From the NCBI GenBank assembly GCA_965215475.1, contig OZ244061.1, positions 2,604,001-2,668,000 of the forward strand: a DNA stretch of 64,000 bases, read 5' to 3'. The notes under the pieces are model-generated. The model was given only the letters and a program-made list of their open reading frames with translations, was not told the origin of the DNA and did not search any database. This document shows positions 44,887 to 55,816 of the stretch, in pieces. Every line of letters begins with the position of its first letter. Position 1 is the stretch's first letter. A program made the translations under genes and the position numbers. This stretch comes from Bin80 sp965215475. Lineage in GTDB: Bacteria; Bacteroidota; Rhodothermia; Rhodothermales; Bin80.

Positions 44887-47800
44887 GTGTCAAATGCACC
44901 TGGTCATTCCAATCTTCTTGATGCCCCTCCCAATCCACCAACAAGCGTGAGTGCGACCGCTGGGGGTTATCTAAATATCGACGTGTCATGGAATTCCGCC
45001 ACTCCCCTTAGTTCTGGAATGAAGTATAATGTTGAATGGTCTACAAACAACACAGACTGGACCGTGCTGGTAGAGGGAATTGTAGAGCAAGCGGTAGGAT
45101 CGCCACTGGTGAATAGGAATTCCTGGGCGCATTACAGTAACCAGCTCACTCCAGGCTCTACCTTTTACTACAGGATCATAGCAATCAATACATCAGATGA
45201 AAAAAGTCAACCCTCCGTTGTAGGGAATGCAGTTGCAATTGCTCGCAGTGGAACGGGCATTGTCAGAAGCCTTCGCGCAACCAGACAAAGCAATACATCT
45301 ATCGAAGTTTCTTGGAATGCACCTTCAGATCTACCAACGGGTGTAACTACAAGTGGGTATATCGTTTTTCACTCCGAAAATCAGGGAGATTCTTGGATAC
45401 CAAGACAATCAACATTGAATCTCGTAACAGGCACTCAATATACTGACACAGGATTAAAAACGAATACATGCTATGGATTTCGGACCCTGCATATTGCAAG
45501 TGATTTTTCAATCAGTCATCTATCTGATGAAGCGTATGCAACCACGGGAACGGTCACGACGCCTGCGAAACCGACTGGACTCAGTGCCATGGGTGATGGT
45601 ACCAGCACCTTTAACATATCATGGACCGCGCCTGCCAGTAACAAGTGTGCTCCGATTTTAGGCTATCACATTCAGGAGCGTGCAAATAGCGGGGCGGATT
45701 GGGACGATGTGATCCAGGATACGTTTGATGATGCGGTGACCTACGCTCACACAGGGCAGACGCTGACCATGTCGCGCCAGTACCGGGTCCGCGCCGAAAA
45801 CTCGGCTGGCTGGGGTGCGTGGTCGGATGTCTTCACTACGCAGGCCCCGCCTGGTGCGCCGACAGGTGTCGTTGTCACCAGTACACGGGCTAATCATACT
45901 AGAATTATATGGACGGCCCCGACCAATACGGGGAGCTCGGCGATTACCAGTTACACAATGGAATGGTCCACCGATGATACCAACTGGAGCGTATTGGCCA
46001 CGGGCATCCCTGTATCCAATAATCTAGTGTATGATCATTACAGCCGTTTACTGACCGTGGGCGACAGATTTTACTACCGGGTGCGTGCGGTCAATTCGGC
46101 GGGAACGGGTCCCCCATCTACGTCTTCTAGCACACTCGTCGTCGCCAACTCCTTGACCACGGGCGTTCCTACCGGTGTGACGGTCTCTCAGACGGGGGCA
46201 GCGCAGATCACGGTTTCGTGGACGGCCCCAACAAATCTGCCGTCCAATGATCCAGTCCGATCTTATGTGGTGTTTCGGACCACCAATAGCGGGGACAGTT
46301 GGGTGCTACTTTCTGAGACAGTGCCCTCCACGACATTGACGTATGCCGATAACAGTCTGACCTCTGGCATTACCTATGGTTATACGGTGGCCGTGATTGT
46401 GGAGACCAGTCGTCGCACATCCAATTTGTCCGTCCCCGATTCTCTGACCTTGGGCGCACCCGAAGCACCGACTGGCTTCACGGCAGCAAGTTCGGGGGGC
46501 ACAAGTATTGATCTATCTTGGACTGCCCCAACGCAGACCTGGGGGAGCGCGATTACAGGATACAAGATTGAGGTTTCCGAAGACGGAACTACCTTTACCG
46601 AGTTGGTGGACAGTCAATCGGGGACCACGTATTCGCACACAGGTCTCACGACTGGTGATGTGCGCCATTACCGGGTGCGCGCGATCAATGCGCGGGGCAC
46701 GGGACAGCCGTCAAGTGTTCAGCGTGCGATCGCGGGGGGCCCCGCCGCGCCCACGGGATTAACAGCCGGTGCCTTGCGGCTTCATAATATCGTTCTGAAT
46801 TGGGATAAGGTACCGACGATCACGCCGCCGATTACCAGCCATATCATCGAATGGTCTACCGATGATACCAACTGGGAGGTTGTGGACCAGCCCTCTGCGG
46901 GCAATACTGGATACTATGAACATTTTAGCAGTTTGCTGACCGTAGGCGAGACGTTTTACTACCGGGTGCGTGCGGTCAATTCCGCGGGGGCGAGCCCGCC
47001 TTCTACGTCTGCTAGTGCGGTGGCGGTTTCTCGTGCCAGTGGTGCGGGCGTGCCCACTGATGTGCGGGCACTGCAGACGGCGGCCGGTGAAGTCACAGTG
47101 TCGTGGACGGCCCCAACGGATGTGCCGGATGCGGAGGGTACTACAGATGAAATTACCTTCTATCAGGTGTATCGGACGGCCAATAGCGGAAAGCTTTGGG
47201 AGCAACTTGACGGCAGTATCAGCAACACAGAATCCTCGTATGTTGATGATGACGGGTTGACGGTTGGGAATACCTACGGCTATCGTGTGGCCGTTCAAAC
47301 CGATGCGTTCATTGAGTACGATCTTTCGCCGCCCGATTCGCTGACCGTTGGCGCGCCCAGCGCGCCAACCTCGTTTACAGCGACGGTTGGCTCAGGGCGC
47401 ACCAGCATTGATCTGTCTTGGAGTGCACCCGCTCAGACCTGGGGAAGCGCCGTCACAGGCTATCAGATTGAGGTTTCTACCGATGGCGACACCTTTACCG
47501 AGCTGGTCGCCAGTCAGGCGGGGACTACGTATTCGCACACGGGACTCTCGGCCGGCGATGTGCGCCATTACCGGGTCCGTGCCATCAATGCACGGGGCAC
47601 AGGCCAACCGACCGCAGTTCAGAGCATTACCATCGGGGAGCCGCCCGGCGCTCCACAAAGTTTTGCTGCCTCCGCTTTTCGGTATCATCAAGCCTTTTTA
47701 ATATGGGATGTGCCAAGCAGTATAGGGAGCTCAGCGATTACGAATTACACCATTGAATGGTCTACCGATAATTCCACATGGAAGGAGTTAGTCACATTAC

Positions 47801-50800
47801 CTCCTAATGCCAGAGAGTTTTATCACTACAGCAGTTTACTCACACCCGGTGAGTCGTTTTACTACCGGGTGAGTGCGGTGAATTCAGCGGGGGCGGGCCC
47901 TGCGTCTGCGGTCCGAAGCGTGACTGCAGTGGTATTCATTTCAACGGGCGTTCCTACGGGGGTGACCGTTTCTCAGGCGTCGGCAACGGAGGTGACGGTT
48001 TCGTGGACGGCCCCAACGGATCTACCAATGGGTGAGGGGATCAATCGTTATCAGGTATTTCGGACCACTGATGGCGGGGACAGCTGGCGAGCACTTTCCA
48101 CCTCATTGTCCTCCACTACATTGACATATACCGATCGTGATGGCTTGACCAATGGCATGACCTACGGATATCGTGTGAACCTTTGGACCACCGTAGCAAC
48201 TCAGAAAGACCTATCCCACCCCGTTTCGCTGACCTTTGGCGCGCCCGCCGCACCGACTGCCCTTATGTCGACCCCGGCGGCCACGAGCATTGCACTGTCT
48301 TGGACCGCACCGACGCAGACCTGGGGGAGCGCGATTACAGGCTACAAGATTGAGGTCTCTGAAGACGGAACGACCTTTACCGAGTTGGTGGACAGTCAGA
48401 CGGGGACCACCTATTCTCATACAGGGCTCTCGGCGGGGGATACACGCTGGTACCGGGTTCGCGCGATCAATGCACGTGGCGCGGGTGCAGCGTCCAGTGT
48501 CTTGCAGGCATCGGTGACCGTACCGGCCGCACCGACCAGTCTACGAGTAACGACGACGGCCTTTCATGCCATTACGCTTCAATGGGATACTTCTCCAGCG
48601 ACCAGTCTTGGGGGTGCGGCCTTCAAAAAGCATATTCTGGAATGGTCAACGGACAACTCCAGCTGGGAGGTGTTGGCCGAGCCAACCAACAACACGGATT
48701 CTCCGGCCGAGCGCCATGTCAGTAGTCTGCTCACGCCGGGGGAAGAGTTTTATTACCGCATCAAAGTGGTCAATGCGGATGATGTTGAGAGCCCCCCGTC
48801 GGCGGTCGTCACGGTAACCGCGGTGGCCCGTAGCGGGACGGGGATCCCCACCGGGGTGACGGCGACCAAGAATACGGGAACATCCATTGATGTAGCCTGG
48901 GTCGCCCCGACAGATCTTCCCAGTGGACGAACGGTGATGAACTACTATGTATTTCGCAGTAACAATGACGGAGATTCATGGACTCTTGATAGTCAAGTTG
49001 GTGCTTCCACCCTCATGATCACCGATACGGGTCTGGATACCAATACCTGCTATGGGTATCGGGTCTATATGGAAGATGATGAGTTTGAAGATAGTGCCCT
49101 GTCTGACGAAGCCTATGCGACCACGGGCACCGTCGCCGTTCCGGCTGCCCCGACGGGGCTGACCGCCACCAGTGATGGCACCAGCACCTTTAATTTATCG
49201 TGGACCGCGCCAGCGGTGAGCGACAAGTGTAGTGTCATCACGGGTTATGAGATTGAACAATCCACGGACGGGGGTAGCAATTGGACGGATGTTGAAGATG
49301 ACACTATGGATGATGGGGTGACCTACGCCCATACCAGTCAAACGCTCACCACCGTGCGTCAGTACCGGGTCGGTGCAATCAATTCGGCGGGCACCACCGG
49401 CACCTGGTCCAATGTCGTCACAGCGGGGATGAACACCGTGCCTGGTCCCCCTGGAAATCTCTCTGCGACGGCCAACGGGCGCACTGCGATTGATTTGACC
49501 TGGGACGCGCCCACCAACACCGGGGGCGCAGACATCACGGGCTACCGCGTTCAGTGGTCGGACGATCAAGGCAGTAGCTGGAGTGATGTTGATCCTGCGC
49601 ATACGGGCACGACGCGGACCTACAGTCATACGGGGCGAAGTCCAAACACGCGCTATGATTATCAGGTGTATGCCAGTAACTCACAGGGCGAGAGTGCAAC
49701 GGCGTCAAGTTCAACGAGTGTCACCACCGAAGCGATCATGGCCCCTGATGCGCCGACTGCAGTAAGTGTCACCCCAAGTGGACGCACGATACTGATCGTC
49801 TCATGGACGGCGCCGGCCGACAATGGGGGCGAAGCCATTACCGGCTATAAGATCGATGTGTCGACCGACGGAGGCACCAATTACAACCCTCTGGTCACCA
49901 ATACCCGATCAACACAAACCACCCATATCCATCGCGGGCTTTCGGCGGGAGTCACGCGGCATTATCAGATCAGTGCGATCAACTCTGTGAATACAGGTGC
50001 TGCGTCCACGGCCGGGATGGGCACCACCGTGGATGGCAGCACGAATACGGTTCCCAGCGATCCAACCAGTTTGACGGCCACGGCCAGTGGGCGCACCTTG
50101 ATTGTGCTTACGTGGACGGCGCCGTCCAACAATGGAGGCAGTGCGGTGAGTGGGTACAAGATAGAATGGTCGGCCGATGGCACGAGTAACTGGGCGGATC
50201 TCGAAGATGACACCGAAAGTACAGCCACTACCTTTATTGATCGCGGCCTTAGTGCAGGGTCCACGCGCCATTACCGGGTGAGCGCCATCAATACGACAAA
50301 CCCGGGGACAGCATCCATTCCAGCGAGTGCGACGACGGTAGATGGCAGTACCAATACGATTCCCAGTGATCCAACGGGTTTGAATGCGTCCGCCAATGGG
50401 CCAACGACGATTGATCTGTCGTGGACGGCGCCAGCCAACACTGGGGGCACGGCCATCACGGGGTACCACATTGAGTGGTCGTCGGATGGAACTGCGGGCT
50501 GGGCGGATGTGATAGATGACACCGAATCAACGAGCACGACCTACAGCGATACGGGGCTTTTGGGCGGTGCCACGCGCCATTACCGGGTGTATGCCATCAA
50601 TGCGCAGGGGGAGAGTTTGCCGTCCAACACCGACGATGCGACGACCGCTGCGGCGGTGAGGCCCGGGGCCCCGCAAAACCTTGTCGCCACCGCGTCAGGG
50701 CGTACTACGATTAACTTGAAATGGGATCTCCCGACCAGTGACGGGGGCGCACGTATTAGTAGCTATCGCGTTCAGTGGTCGGCCGACGGGAATGCTCCGT

Positions 50801-53244
50801 GGACAAATGCCATTCCTGCGCATTCAGGCACGGATCGCACCTACAGCGATACGGGGCTTGATCCATCTACCACGCGGCATTACCGGGTCTATGCCAGTAA
50901 CTCGGTGGGCGAGAGTGCCAGCGCATCTGCGACCGACGATGCCACCACCGCTGCGGTGACGGCGACGAGGCCCGGTCCCCCTGGAAATCTCAGTGCGACG
51001 GCCAACGGGCGTACTGCGATTGCTCTCTCTTGGGATGCGCCCACCAACACCGGGGGCGCCGACATCACGGGCTATCGCGTTCAGTGGTCGGCCGACGGGA
51101 ATGCTCCGTGGACAAATGCCATTCCTGCGCATTCGGGCACGGATCGAACCTACAGCGATACGGGGCTTGATCCTTCTACCACGCGGCATTACCGGGTCTA
51201 TGTGAGTAACTCGGTGGGCGAGAGCACCAGCGCATCTACTCCAGCGAATGCGACTACAGAAGCCATCATGGCCCCTGATGCGCCGACTGCACTGAGTGTC
51301 ACCCCAAGTGGGCGGACGATTCTTGTTGTCTCATGGACCGCTCCGACCGATAACGGGGGCGCGGCTATTACGGGATATCGCGTTGAGTGGTCGGCCGATG
51401 GAACTAGTTGGGCGAATCTTGAAGATGACTCCGAGTCCACCTTGACGATGTTTATTGATCGTGGACTGTCTCCGGGCACGACGCGCTATTACAGGACCCG
51501 TGCCATCAACGCCGAGGGAAGCAGTCCACCCTCCAATGTGGCTGATGGCACGACGGTGGATCGTGCCACGCCAGCGATTCCCAGTGATCCGCTGGAGTTA
51601 ACCGCCACTACAACTCTGCCAGTTGTTCTGTCGTGGCAAGCGCCGGCCGATAACGGGGGCGAGGTCATTACAGGCTATCAGGTCCAGTGGTCCGCGGATG
51701 GGCAGCCGCCTTGGAGCCCACTTGGTGAGCGTCAAACGAGCACCACGTACACGGATCATCATTCTGACCGTCACTACCGGGTCAGTGCCATCAACCGTGT
51801 TGGCGAAAGCCTGCCGTCCAATGTAGTGACCAAGGCTGCGACGCAACCCCAGGTCAGATTTACCAGAGCATCGGCCCGCATTGATGAAACAGCCGGCACC
51901 TATCAGGTCCAAGTGACCGGTCGCCCATCGGTGAGTTACACGCTCTCGGGGACGGCGACCCAAGACGTAGACTACGCGATCACGGCCGATCTACGCATCA
52001 CAATCATTGATGATCTTGATGACGAGCCCAACGAAACCATCATCATCACCTTGACCGGCGATAATCTCGCAAATCCATATGTCTTTACGCTCACCATCGT
52101 GGACAACGATGTGCCAAGCTTATCCTTTACCCAGACGGTGTCCAACCAGTCCTATCTCGTAGGAGTAGACATCAAAGATCTTGAGCTTCCCGAAGCCAGA
52201 TATGGAACACGCCCCTACAGCTATACCCTCACCCCAGAGGTGCCCAAAGGTCTGAAGTTTGATGCACGGACGCTGAGCGGAACGCCCACCGAAGTGATGG
52301 CCCCAACCATCTTTACCTATACGGTGACCGATGCCAATACCCAGTCGGCTTCGCAGACCTTTACCATAGAGGTCAAAGTGCCTCCGTCCTTGACGTTTGC
52401 AGAAGCTGTTGGCGACCAGAGGTACCCCGTCCAGATTCCACTCACCAATCAAGTGCTTCCAGCCGCGATCGGGGGGATTGGGCCGTACAGCTATACCTTG
52501 ACACCTGAGCTACCGGTCGGGCTCACCTTTGATACGCAGACGCGGACGTTAAGCGGGGTGCCCTCAGAAGTCGCTGAGGCTGTAACCTATACCTACACCG
52601 CAAAGGATCGCTTGGGAACGCGCATTGAGCAGACGTTCAGTCTGGAGATTTATCAGATGGCTTTTACTGGCACCATTGCCGATCGGACCTATGATAGGGG
52701 TGTGACGATTGCGCCATGGGTGCTCCCTGAGGTCTCAGACGGTGTACCTCCCATTGCATATACCTTGACGCTACTGGATTTTCCGTTAGGGCTCAGATAC
52801 AATGCACAGACCCGCACGATCTATGGCATGCCCGCAGAGGTGATACAGCCCGTCCCGATGACCTACACGGCCACCGATCAAAATGGGGCGCAAGATAGTT
52901 TGAAGTTTACCATAGAGGTTCTATCGCCGACACAGACCGAAGCCAACCAAAAGGTGCCGCAGGAGTTTCGGGTGTATCCGAATTATCCGAATCCGTTTTA
53001 TCGGTCCACGCATCTGGTGTTTGATCTTCCATGGGCAGCACAGGTGCAGGTGGAGGTTCTTGACCTGACAGGGCGGCGCGTGATGGCGCCCCCGCCCATG
53101 GAACTGAGCGCAGGATGGAAACAGGAGATCCCACTCCGCGAACTGCGGATGCCCTCCGGCATCTACCTGTACAGAATCCGAGCCACCACCCCAGGACAGA
53201 CGAACCCCTCCGTCTATACCGGATACTTTATGAGGGTACAATGA
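44887..53244 (+). CDS. Giant FN3-repeat surface protein B with T9SS sorting domain (body; out of frame with its signal peptide)
   Basis: 2785 residues from a GTG assigned only by frame; the frame is open back to 44767, through the C10 tract. About 23 FN3 domains are followed by one Calx-beta domain (RIDETAGTYQVQV..DDEPNETIIITL), three putative-Ig domains (SNQSYLVGVDIKDLELPEAR type), and a T9SS type A C-terminus (YPNYPNPFYRST, LTGRRVM, PSGIYLYRI). The probable full gene is 44621-53244 when the tract is C11 or C8. FN3 modules are more varied than in gene A but several are near-duplicates (for example 49440-49640 and 50970-51130). Predicted exported, surface-bound adhesin-like protein. Confidence 0.87.
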   Translation: MSNAPGHSNLLDAPPNPPTSVSATAGGYLNIDVSWNSATPLSSGMKYNVEWSTNNTDWTVLVEGIVEQAVGSPLVNRNSWAHYSNQLTPGSTFYYRIIAINTSDEKSQPSVVGNAVAIARSGTGIVRSLRATRQSNTSIEVSWNAPSDLPTGVTTSGYIVFHSENQGDSWIPRQSTLNLVTGTQYTDTGLKTNTCYGFRTLHIASDFSISHLSDEAYATTGTVTTPAKPTGLSAMGDGTSTFNISWTAPASNKCAPILGYHIQERANSGADWDDVIQDTFDDAVTYAHTGQTLTMSRQYRVRAENSAGWGAWSDVFTTQAPPGAPTGVVVTSTRANHTRIIWTAPTNTGSSAITSYTMEWSTDDTNWSVLATGIPVSNNLVYDHYSRLLTVGDRFYYRVRAVNSAGTGPPSTSSSTLVVANSLTTGVPTGVTVSQTGAAQITVSWTAPTNLPSNDPVRSYVVFRTTNSGDSWVLLSETVPSTTLTYADNSLTSGITYGYTVAVIVETSRRTSNLSVPDSLTLGAPEAPTGFTAASSGGTSIDLSWTAPTQTWGSAITGYKIEVSEDGTTFTELVDSQSGTTYSHTGLTTGDVRHYRVRAINARGTGQPSSVQRAIAGGPAAPTGLTAGALRLHNIVLNWDKVPTITPPITSHIIEWSTDDTNWEVVDQPSAGNTGYYEHFSSLLTVGETFYYRVRAVNSAGASPPSTSASAVAVSRASGAGVPTDVRALQTAAGEVTVSWTAPTDVPDAEGTTDEITFYQVYRTANSGKLWEQLDGSISNTESSYVDDDGLTVGNTYGYRVAVQTDAFIEYDLSPPDSLTVGAPSAPTSFTATVGSGRTSIDLSWSAPAQTWGSAVTGYQIEVSTDGDTFTELVASQAGTTYSHTGLSAGDVRHYRVRAINARGTGQPTAVQSITIGEPPGAPQSFAASAFRYHQAFLIWDVPSSIGSSAITNYTIEWSTDNSTWKELVTLPPNAREFYHYSSLLTPGESFYYRVSAVNSAGAGPASAVRSVTAVVFISTGVPTGVTVSQASATEVTVSWTAPTDLPMGEGINRYQVFRTTDGGDSWRALSTSLSSTTLTYTDRDGLTNGMTYGYRVNLWTTVATQKDLSHPVSLTFGAPAAPTALMSTPAATSIALSWTAPTQTWGSAITGYKIEVSEDGTTFTELVDSQTGTTYSHTGLSAGDTRWYRVRAINARGAGAASSVLQASVTVPAAPTSLRVTTTAFHAITLQWDTSPATSLGGAAFKKHILEWSTDNSSWEVLAEPTNNTDSPAERHVSSLLTPGEEFYYRIKVVNADDVESPPSAVVTVTAVARSGTGIPTGVTATKNTGTSIDVAWVAPTDLPSGRTVMNYYVFRSNNDGDSWTLDSQVGASTLMITDTGLDTNTCYGYRVYMEDDEFEDSALSDEAYATTGTVAVPAAPTGLTATSDGTSTFNLSWTAPAVSDKCSVITGYEIEQSTDGGSNWTDVEDDTMDDGVTYAHTSQTLTTVRQYRVGAINSAGTTGTWSNVVTAGMNTVPGPPGNLSATANGRTAIDLTWDAPTNTGGADITGYRVQWSDDQGSSWSDVDPAHTGTTRTYSHTGRSPNTRYDYQVYASNSQGESATASSSTSVTTEAIMAPDAPTAVSVTPSGRTILIVSWTAPADNGGEAITGYKIDVSTDGGTNYNPLVTNTRSTQTTHIHRGLSAGVTRHYQISAINSVNTGAASTAGMGTTVDGSTNTVPSDPTSLTATASGRTLIVLTWTAPSNNGGSAVSGYKIEWSADGTSNWADLEDDTESTATTFIDRGLSAGSTRHYRVSAINTTNPGTASIPASATTVDGSTNTIPSDPTGLNASANGPTTIDLSWTAPANTGGTAITGYHIEWSSDGTAGWADVIDDTESTSTTYSDTGLLGGATRHYRVYAINAQGESLPSNTDDATTAAAVRPGAPQNLVATASGRTTINLKWDLPTSDGGARISSYRVQWSADGNAPWTNAIPAHSGTDRTYSDTGLDPSTTRHYRVYASNSVGESASASATDDATTAAVTATRPGPPGNLSATANGRTAIALSWDAPTNTGGADITGYRVQWSADGNAPWTNAIPAHSGTDRTYSDTGLDPSTTRHYRVYVSNSVGESTSASTPANATTEAIMAPDAPTALSVTPSGRTILVVSWTAPTDNGGAAITGYRVEWSADGTSWANLEDDSESTLTMFIDRGLSPGTTRYYRTRAINAEGSSPPSNVADGTTVDRATPAIPSDPLELTATTTLPVVLSWQAPADNGGEVITGYQVQWSADGQPPWSPLGERQTSTTYTDHHSDRHYRVSAINRVGESLPSNVVTKAATQPQVRFTRASARIDETAGTYQVQVTGRPSVSYTLSGTATQDVDYAITADLRITIIDDLDDEPNETIIITLTGDNLANPYVFTLTIVDNDVPSLSFTQTVSNQSYLVGVDIKDLELPEARYGTRPYSYTLTPEVPKGLKFDARTLSGTPTEVMAPTIFTYTVTDANTQSASQTFTIEVKVPPSLTFAEAVGDQRYPVQIPLTNQVLPAAIGGIGPYSYTLTPELPVGLTFDTQTRTLSGVPSEVAEAVTYTYTAKDRLGTRIEQTFSLEIYQMAFTGTIADRTYDRGVTIAPWVLPEVSDGVPPIAYTLTLLDFPLGLRYNAQTRTIYGMPAEVIQPVPMTYTATDQNGAQDSLKFTIEVLSPTQTEANQKVPQEFRVYPNYPNPFYRSTHLVFDLPWAAQVQVEVLDLTGRRVMAPPPMELSAGWKQEIPLRELRMPSGIYLYRIRATTPGQTNPSVYTGYFMRVQ

Positions 53245-53314
53245 AGCAGAGAAACGCTTTACTATTGTAGCAAGCGGAGGTTATTTACAGTACAGGATCC
53301 CAGATTTTTCGAGA

Positions 53315-53518
53315 TTAGGAAATTATCCCTTTTGGGAAGCCTGCAAAGTACGCTGGCCATGATGGGTGCCGACATTCACGGAACTCCACGCCATATGCGG
53401 GGAACCATCGTCTTATTTCAGCAGGGTTCACTCTTTTTAATTCACAGTATTTGGGGTCTACTATACTATAGGTGTATTTGACTTTACCTCGCCGCGGGAA
53501 CTTCGGTTTTTTGATCAT
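53315..53518 (-). CDS. Small hypothetical protein
   Basis: 67 residues, basic N-terminus (MIKKPKFPRRGKVKYTYSIV) and an aromatic C-terminus (RRWFPAYGVEFRECRHPSWP). It converges on FN3 gene B. No family is recognised and there is no clear ribosome site; it could be spurious. Confidence 0.25.
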   Translation of the reverse strand: MIKKPKFPRRGKVKYTYSIVDPKYCELKRVNPAEIRRWFPAYGVEFRECRHPSWPAYFAGFPKGIIS

Positions 53519-53577
53519 TTTTCTTTGGCAGTATTATTTCGCTGTCATCCCGGAAGCTTACTCGCTCCATAGAACAG

Positions 53578-53820
53578 ATGAATGCTAGGATTGACAGGAA
53601 TGAGGCTATAATTACCGCTTCAATCAATGAGGTTAAAACCAGGAGCGACAAAGTTGAAACTGGGCTTGACGAGATTAAAACCAATCTTACCGCTTCAATT
53701 GATGAAGTAAAAATCAGGCTCAACAGAGTTGAGACGAGGCTGACTGCCTCCATAGAAAAAGTTGAGACGGAGCAGAAGGGGATGAATGCTGAAATTACTA
53801 ATTTGCCAGGTAAGATGTAG
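53578..53820 (+). CDS. Short coiled-coil protein
   Basis: 80 residues, almost wholly helical with repeating TASINEVKTR / TASIDEVKIR / TASIEKVETE units. The frame is open upstream to 53515 (SLSSRKLTRSIEQ), so it may be the remnant of a longer coiled-coil protein. It has the same flavour as the coiled coils at 25980 and 41579 but no membrane anchor remains. Function unknown. Confidence 0.45.
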   Translation: MNARIDRNEAIITASINEVKTRSDKVETGLDEIKTNLTASIDEVKIRLNRVETRLTASIEKVETEQKGMNAEITNLPGKM

Positions 53821-54039
53821 ATACTGAATAGATAAGTGCAAGAACTCATGGTTCAGATACGTGGCAGGGAAGGAATCCTTACGCAAGAAGAAATTCTGTC
53901 ACCAACCGCACTGCCTATATCTGCTTCGTAATAAGACCATTCCGTTAGATTGATCTTGAGTTACAGGGCTTCGTCTTTTATTATGAATTACGTCATAAAT
54001 TTAGGGAATTTCATCTTTCATCTAAATTTAAAGAATCAC

Positions 54040-55107
54040 ATGCAAAAATCCTCCTCGGTTGAGAAAAGCCTAGGTCTCCAAATCCCCTGGGAGATCTTAA
54101 AAGATGCCTAGGATGATCAAGCCAAACAAAGGACGGTAACCCTGGCGTGTCTGGATACATCTTCGTTGACCTGTCTGAAGTTTGGTAAGGTAAGTCCCTT
54201 TTAGGATCTGCGTACGGCTCGCCAGTGGCGTCATCTGGATCCGTGTACCGATCAAACGATTCTGGTTGCACGGATTCTCCGGATCAAGTGTTCGGAACAT
54301 GGGGTGAAGACGGTCCGAGTTCCCTGGGCAGATGTAATTTCCAGGTATACGTATGATTTTGAGACGTATGTGATTGGCTGGAAGAGTATTGCTGGCATCA
54401 TACGGCGTGCGGGGGATGGATCGAAGAAAGGAGGAGATGAGTGTGAATATTTGTGTGGGTGAGGTTTCGTACCACAAATACCTGACGATGGTGTCCGATG
54501 CAGGCATGGTACTGTATGCGGCAGGGATTGGACGTGAAAAGAGCATTCGGATGGGTTGGTGTCCGCAATGATCATCTGCCTAGTTGCAGGGAATTCGGAG
54601 ATGGATCTGTGGCCTGTTCCATGTCGCCAAGTATCTGGGAGATGAGTCGATAAGGTTCGGCGACAGCCGCACAAAGAACTCCGAAGGAGTGGAAATGAGA
54701 TTCTGACGGGAAGGAAATACATGTGGCTCAAACGTCCTCCCAACCGGTCCATGAAGCACGGCATTCCATGCACTGCGTACTCGTATGCCCGAGCTTGGGC
54801 GATCAAGGAAACGGCTCGAAATCTATGGCATGATAAAACCCGGGGTTGGGCACGCAAGTACTAGATGAAATGGTGGAGCTGGGCCATGTGCTGCCGACTT
54901 GAACCGATGAAAAAAGCTACCAAAACGATCAAAAATCACCAGTATGGAATCCTCAATGCCATCGTTCTGAGTAATGGCCCCGCCGAACGCATCCGCAGCC
55001 GGATCAAAACCATCAAGGTTCGTGCACGTGGATTCCGGAACAAAGCCCGATTCATAGATGCAATTTATTTTCATTTGGGCGGACTTGATCTGAGCCCCAG
55101 AACCTGA
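54040..55107 (+). pseudogene. ISL3-family transposase, degraded
   Basis: The N-terminal part reads RQWRHLDPCTDQTILVARIL, then KCSEHGVKTVRVPWADVISR. The C-terminal part reads RNLWHDKTRGWARKY and, after a stop, RLEPMKKATKTIKNHQYGIL, RSRIKTIKVRARGFRNKARF and IYFHLGGLDL, all characteristic of ISL3. The catalytic middle is missing or scrambled and several stops are present. The element is inactive. Confidence 0.8.
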
Positions 55108-55365
55108 AAAATCAATTTCTCACAAAAATGGATGAAGAACCAAAAAACGAAGACCCATAATGTGTAGTATACTACATCAGGTAAAGAAGTATGCTCATAT
55201 AGTGGAACCCTTATGCCACGTTGAGATGTACATTCACTTCAGGTTGTTTATTTTTTATTTATGTACCGTTTATTTATGGGAATTATATAGTGGTAGACTC
55301 GGACGAGTACTGAATAAATAACTGTGATCAACCCACACGAAAACAATAAACATCACGTCATTGAT

Positions 55366-55566
55366 ATGAACATTTCAGATTTCGATTGGGGAACCATTAC
55401 TGGATTCACAGTCATAGCAGGATTTTTATGGAGACTAACACACACTCTCAACCGTGATATGCGTAGCTTGGAGAATTGTGTGACGAAAGAAATACATGGA
55501 TTAGGGGAAAGAGTAGCCAATATCGAAAAATTGAAGCCGTTCTGTTTCAGCCTCCACCGGGTGTAG
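55366..55566 (+). CDS. Small membrane/coiled-coil protein
   Basis: 66 residues from the ATG at 55366 (a GTG start at 55324 is also open). One membrane helix (ITGFTVIAGFLWRL) is followed by a coiled coil (RDMRSLENCVTKEIHGLGER). It resembles small phage-holin-like or toxin-accessory proteins seen beside HNH genes. The C-terminus (KLKPFCFSLHRV) looks atypical, so a late frameshift is possible. It is 13 bp upstream of the HNH gene. Confidence 0.5.
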   Translation: MNISDFDWGTITGFTVIAGFLWRLTHTLNRDMRSLENCVTKEIHGLGERVANIEKLKPFCFSLHRV

Positions 55567-55579
55567 AACGTAAGAGATA

Positions 55580-55816
55580 ATGAATCCCGATATAAAAGAG
55601 GTTTGGCAAAAAGGGCGTGAAATACCTGGATGGAGTTCGCTGATTTGGCGTTGGGATGATTTTGGACGGGTGATACGGTATCCAGATTACGGAAATAGAA
55701 GATCCCAATATGGATGGGAACTTGATCATATTACCCCGTTATCGCAAAAAGGGGCAGATCATATATCAAATCTTCGTCCTCTCAACTGGGTTTCTAATCT
55801 TGAACGTAGATCATAG
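55580..55816 (+). CDS. HNH-type nuclease domain protein, small
   Basis: 78 residues ending in an HNH-like beta-beta-alpha motif: GWELDHITPLSQKGADHISN, then LRPLNWVSNLERR. The Asp-His pair (DH near 50) and the Asn/His-side residues (N60, N68) match the second half of HNH nucleases. The N-terminus (VWQKGREIPGWSSLIWRWDD) is also seen in stand-alone HNH proteins of this size. Activity unproven. It probably forms a pair with the membrane/coiled-coil ORF just upstream. Confidence 0.6.
   Translation: MNPDIKEVWQKGREIPGWSSLIWRWDDFGRVIRYPDYGNRRSQYGWELDHITPLSQKGADHISNLRPLNWVSNLERRS

Noticed and set aside
53484..53849. Hydrophobic minus-strand ORF
   Set aside because: Antisense shadow of the coiled-coil ORF at 53578-53820.
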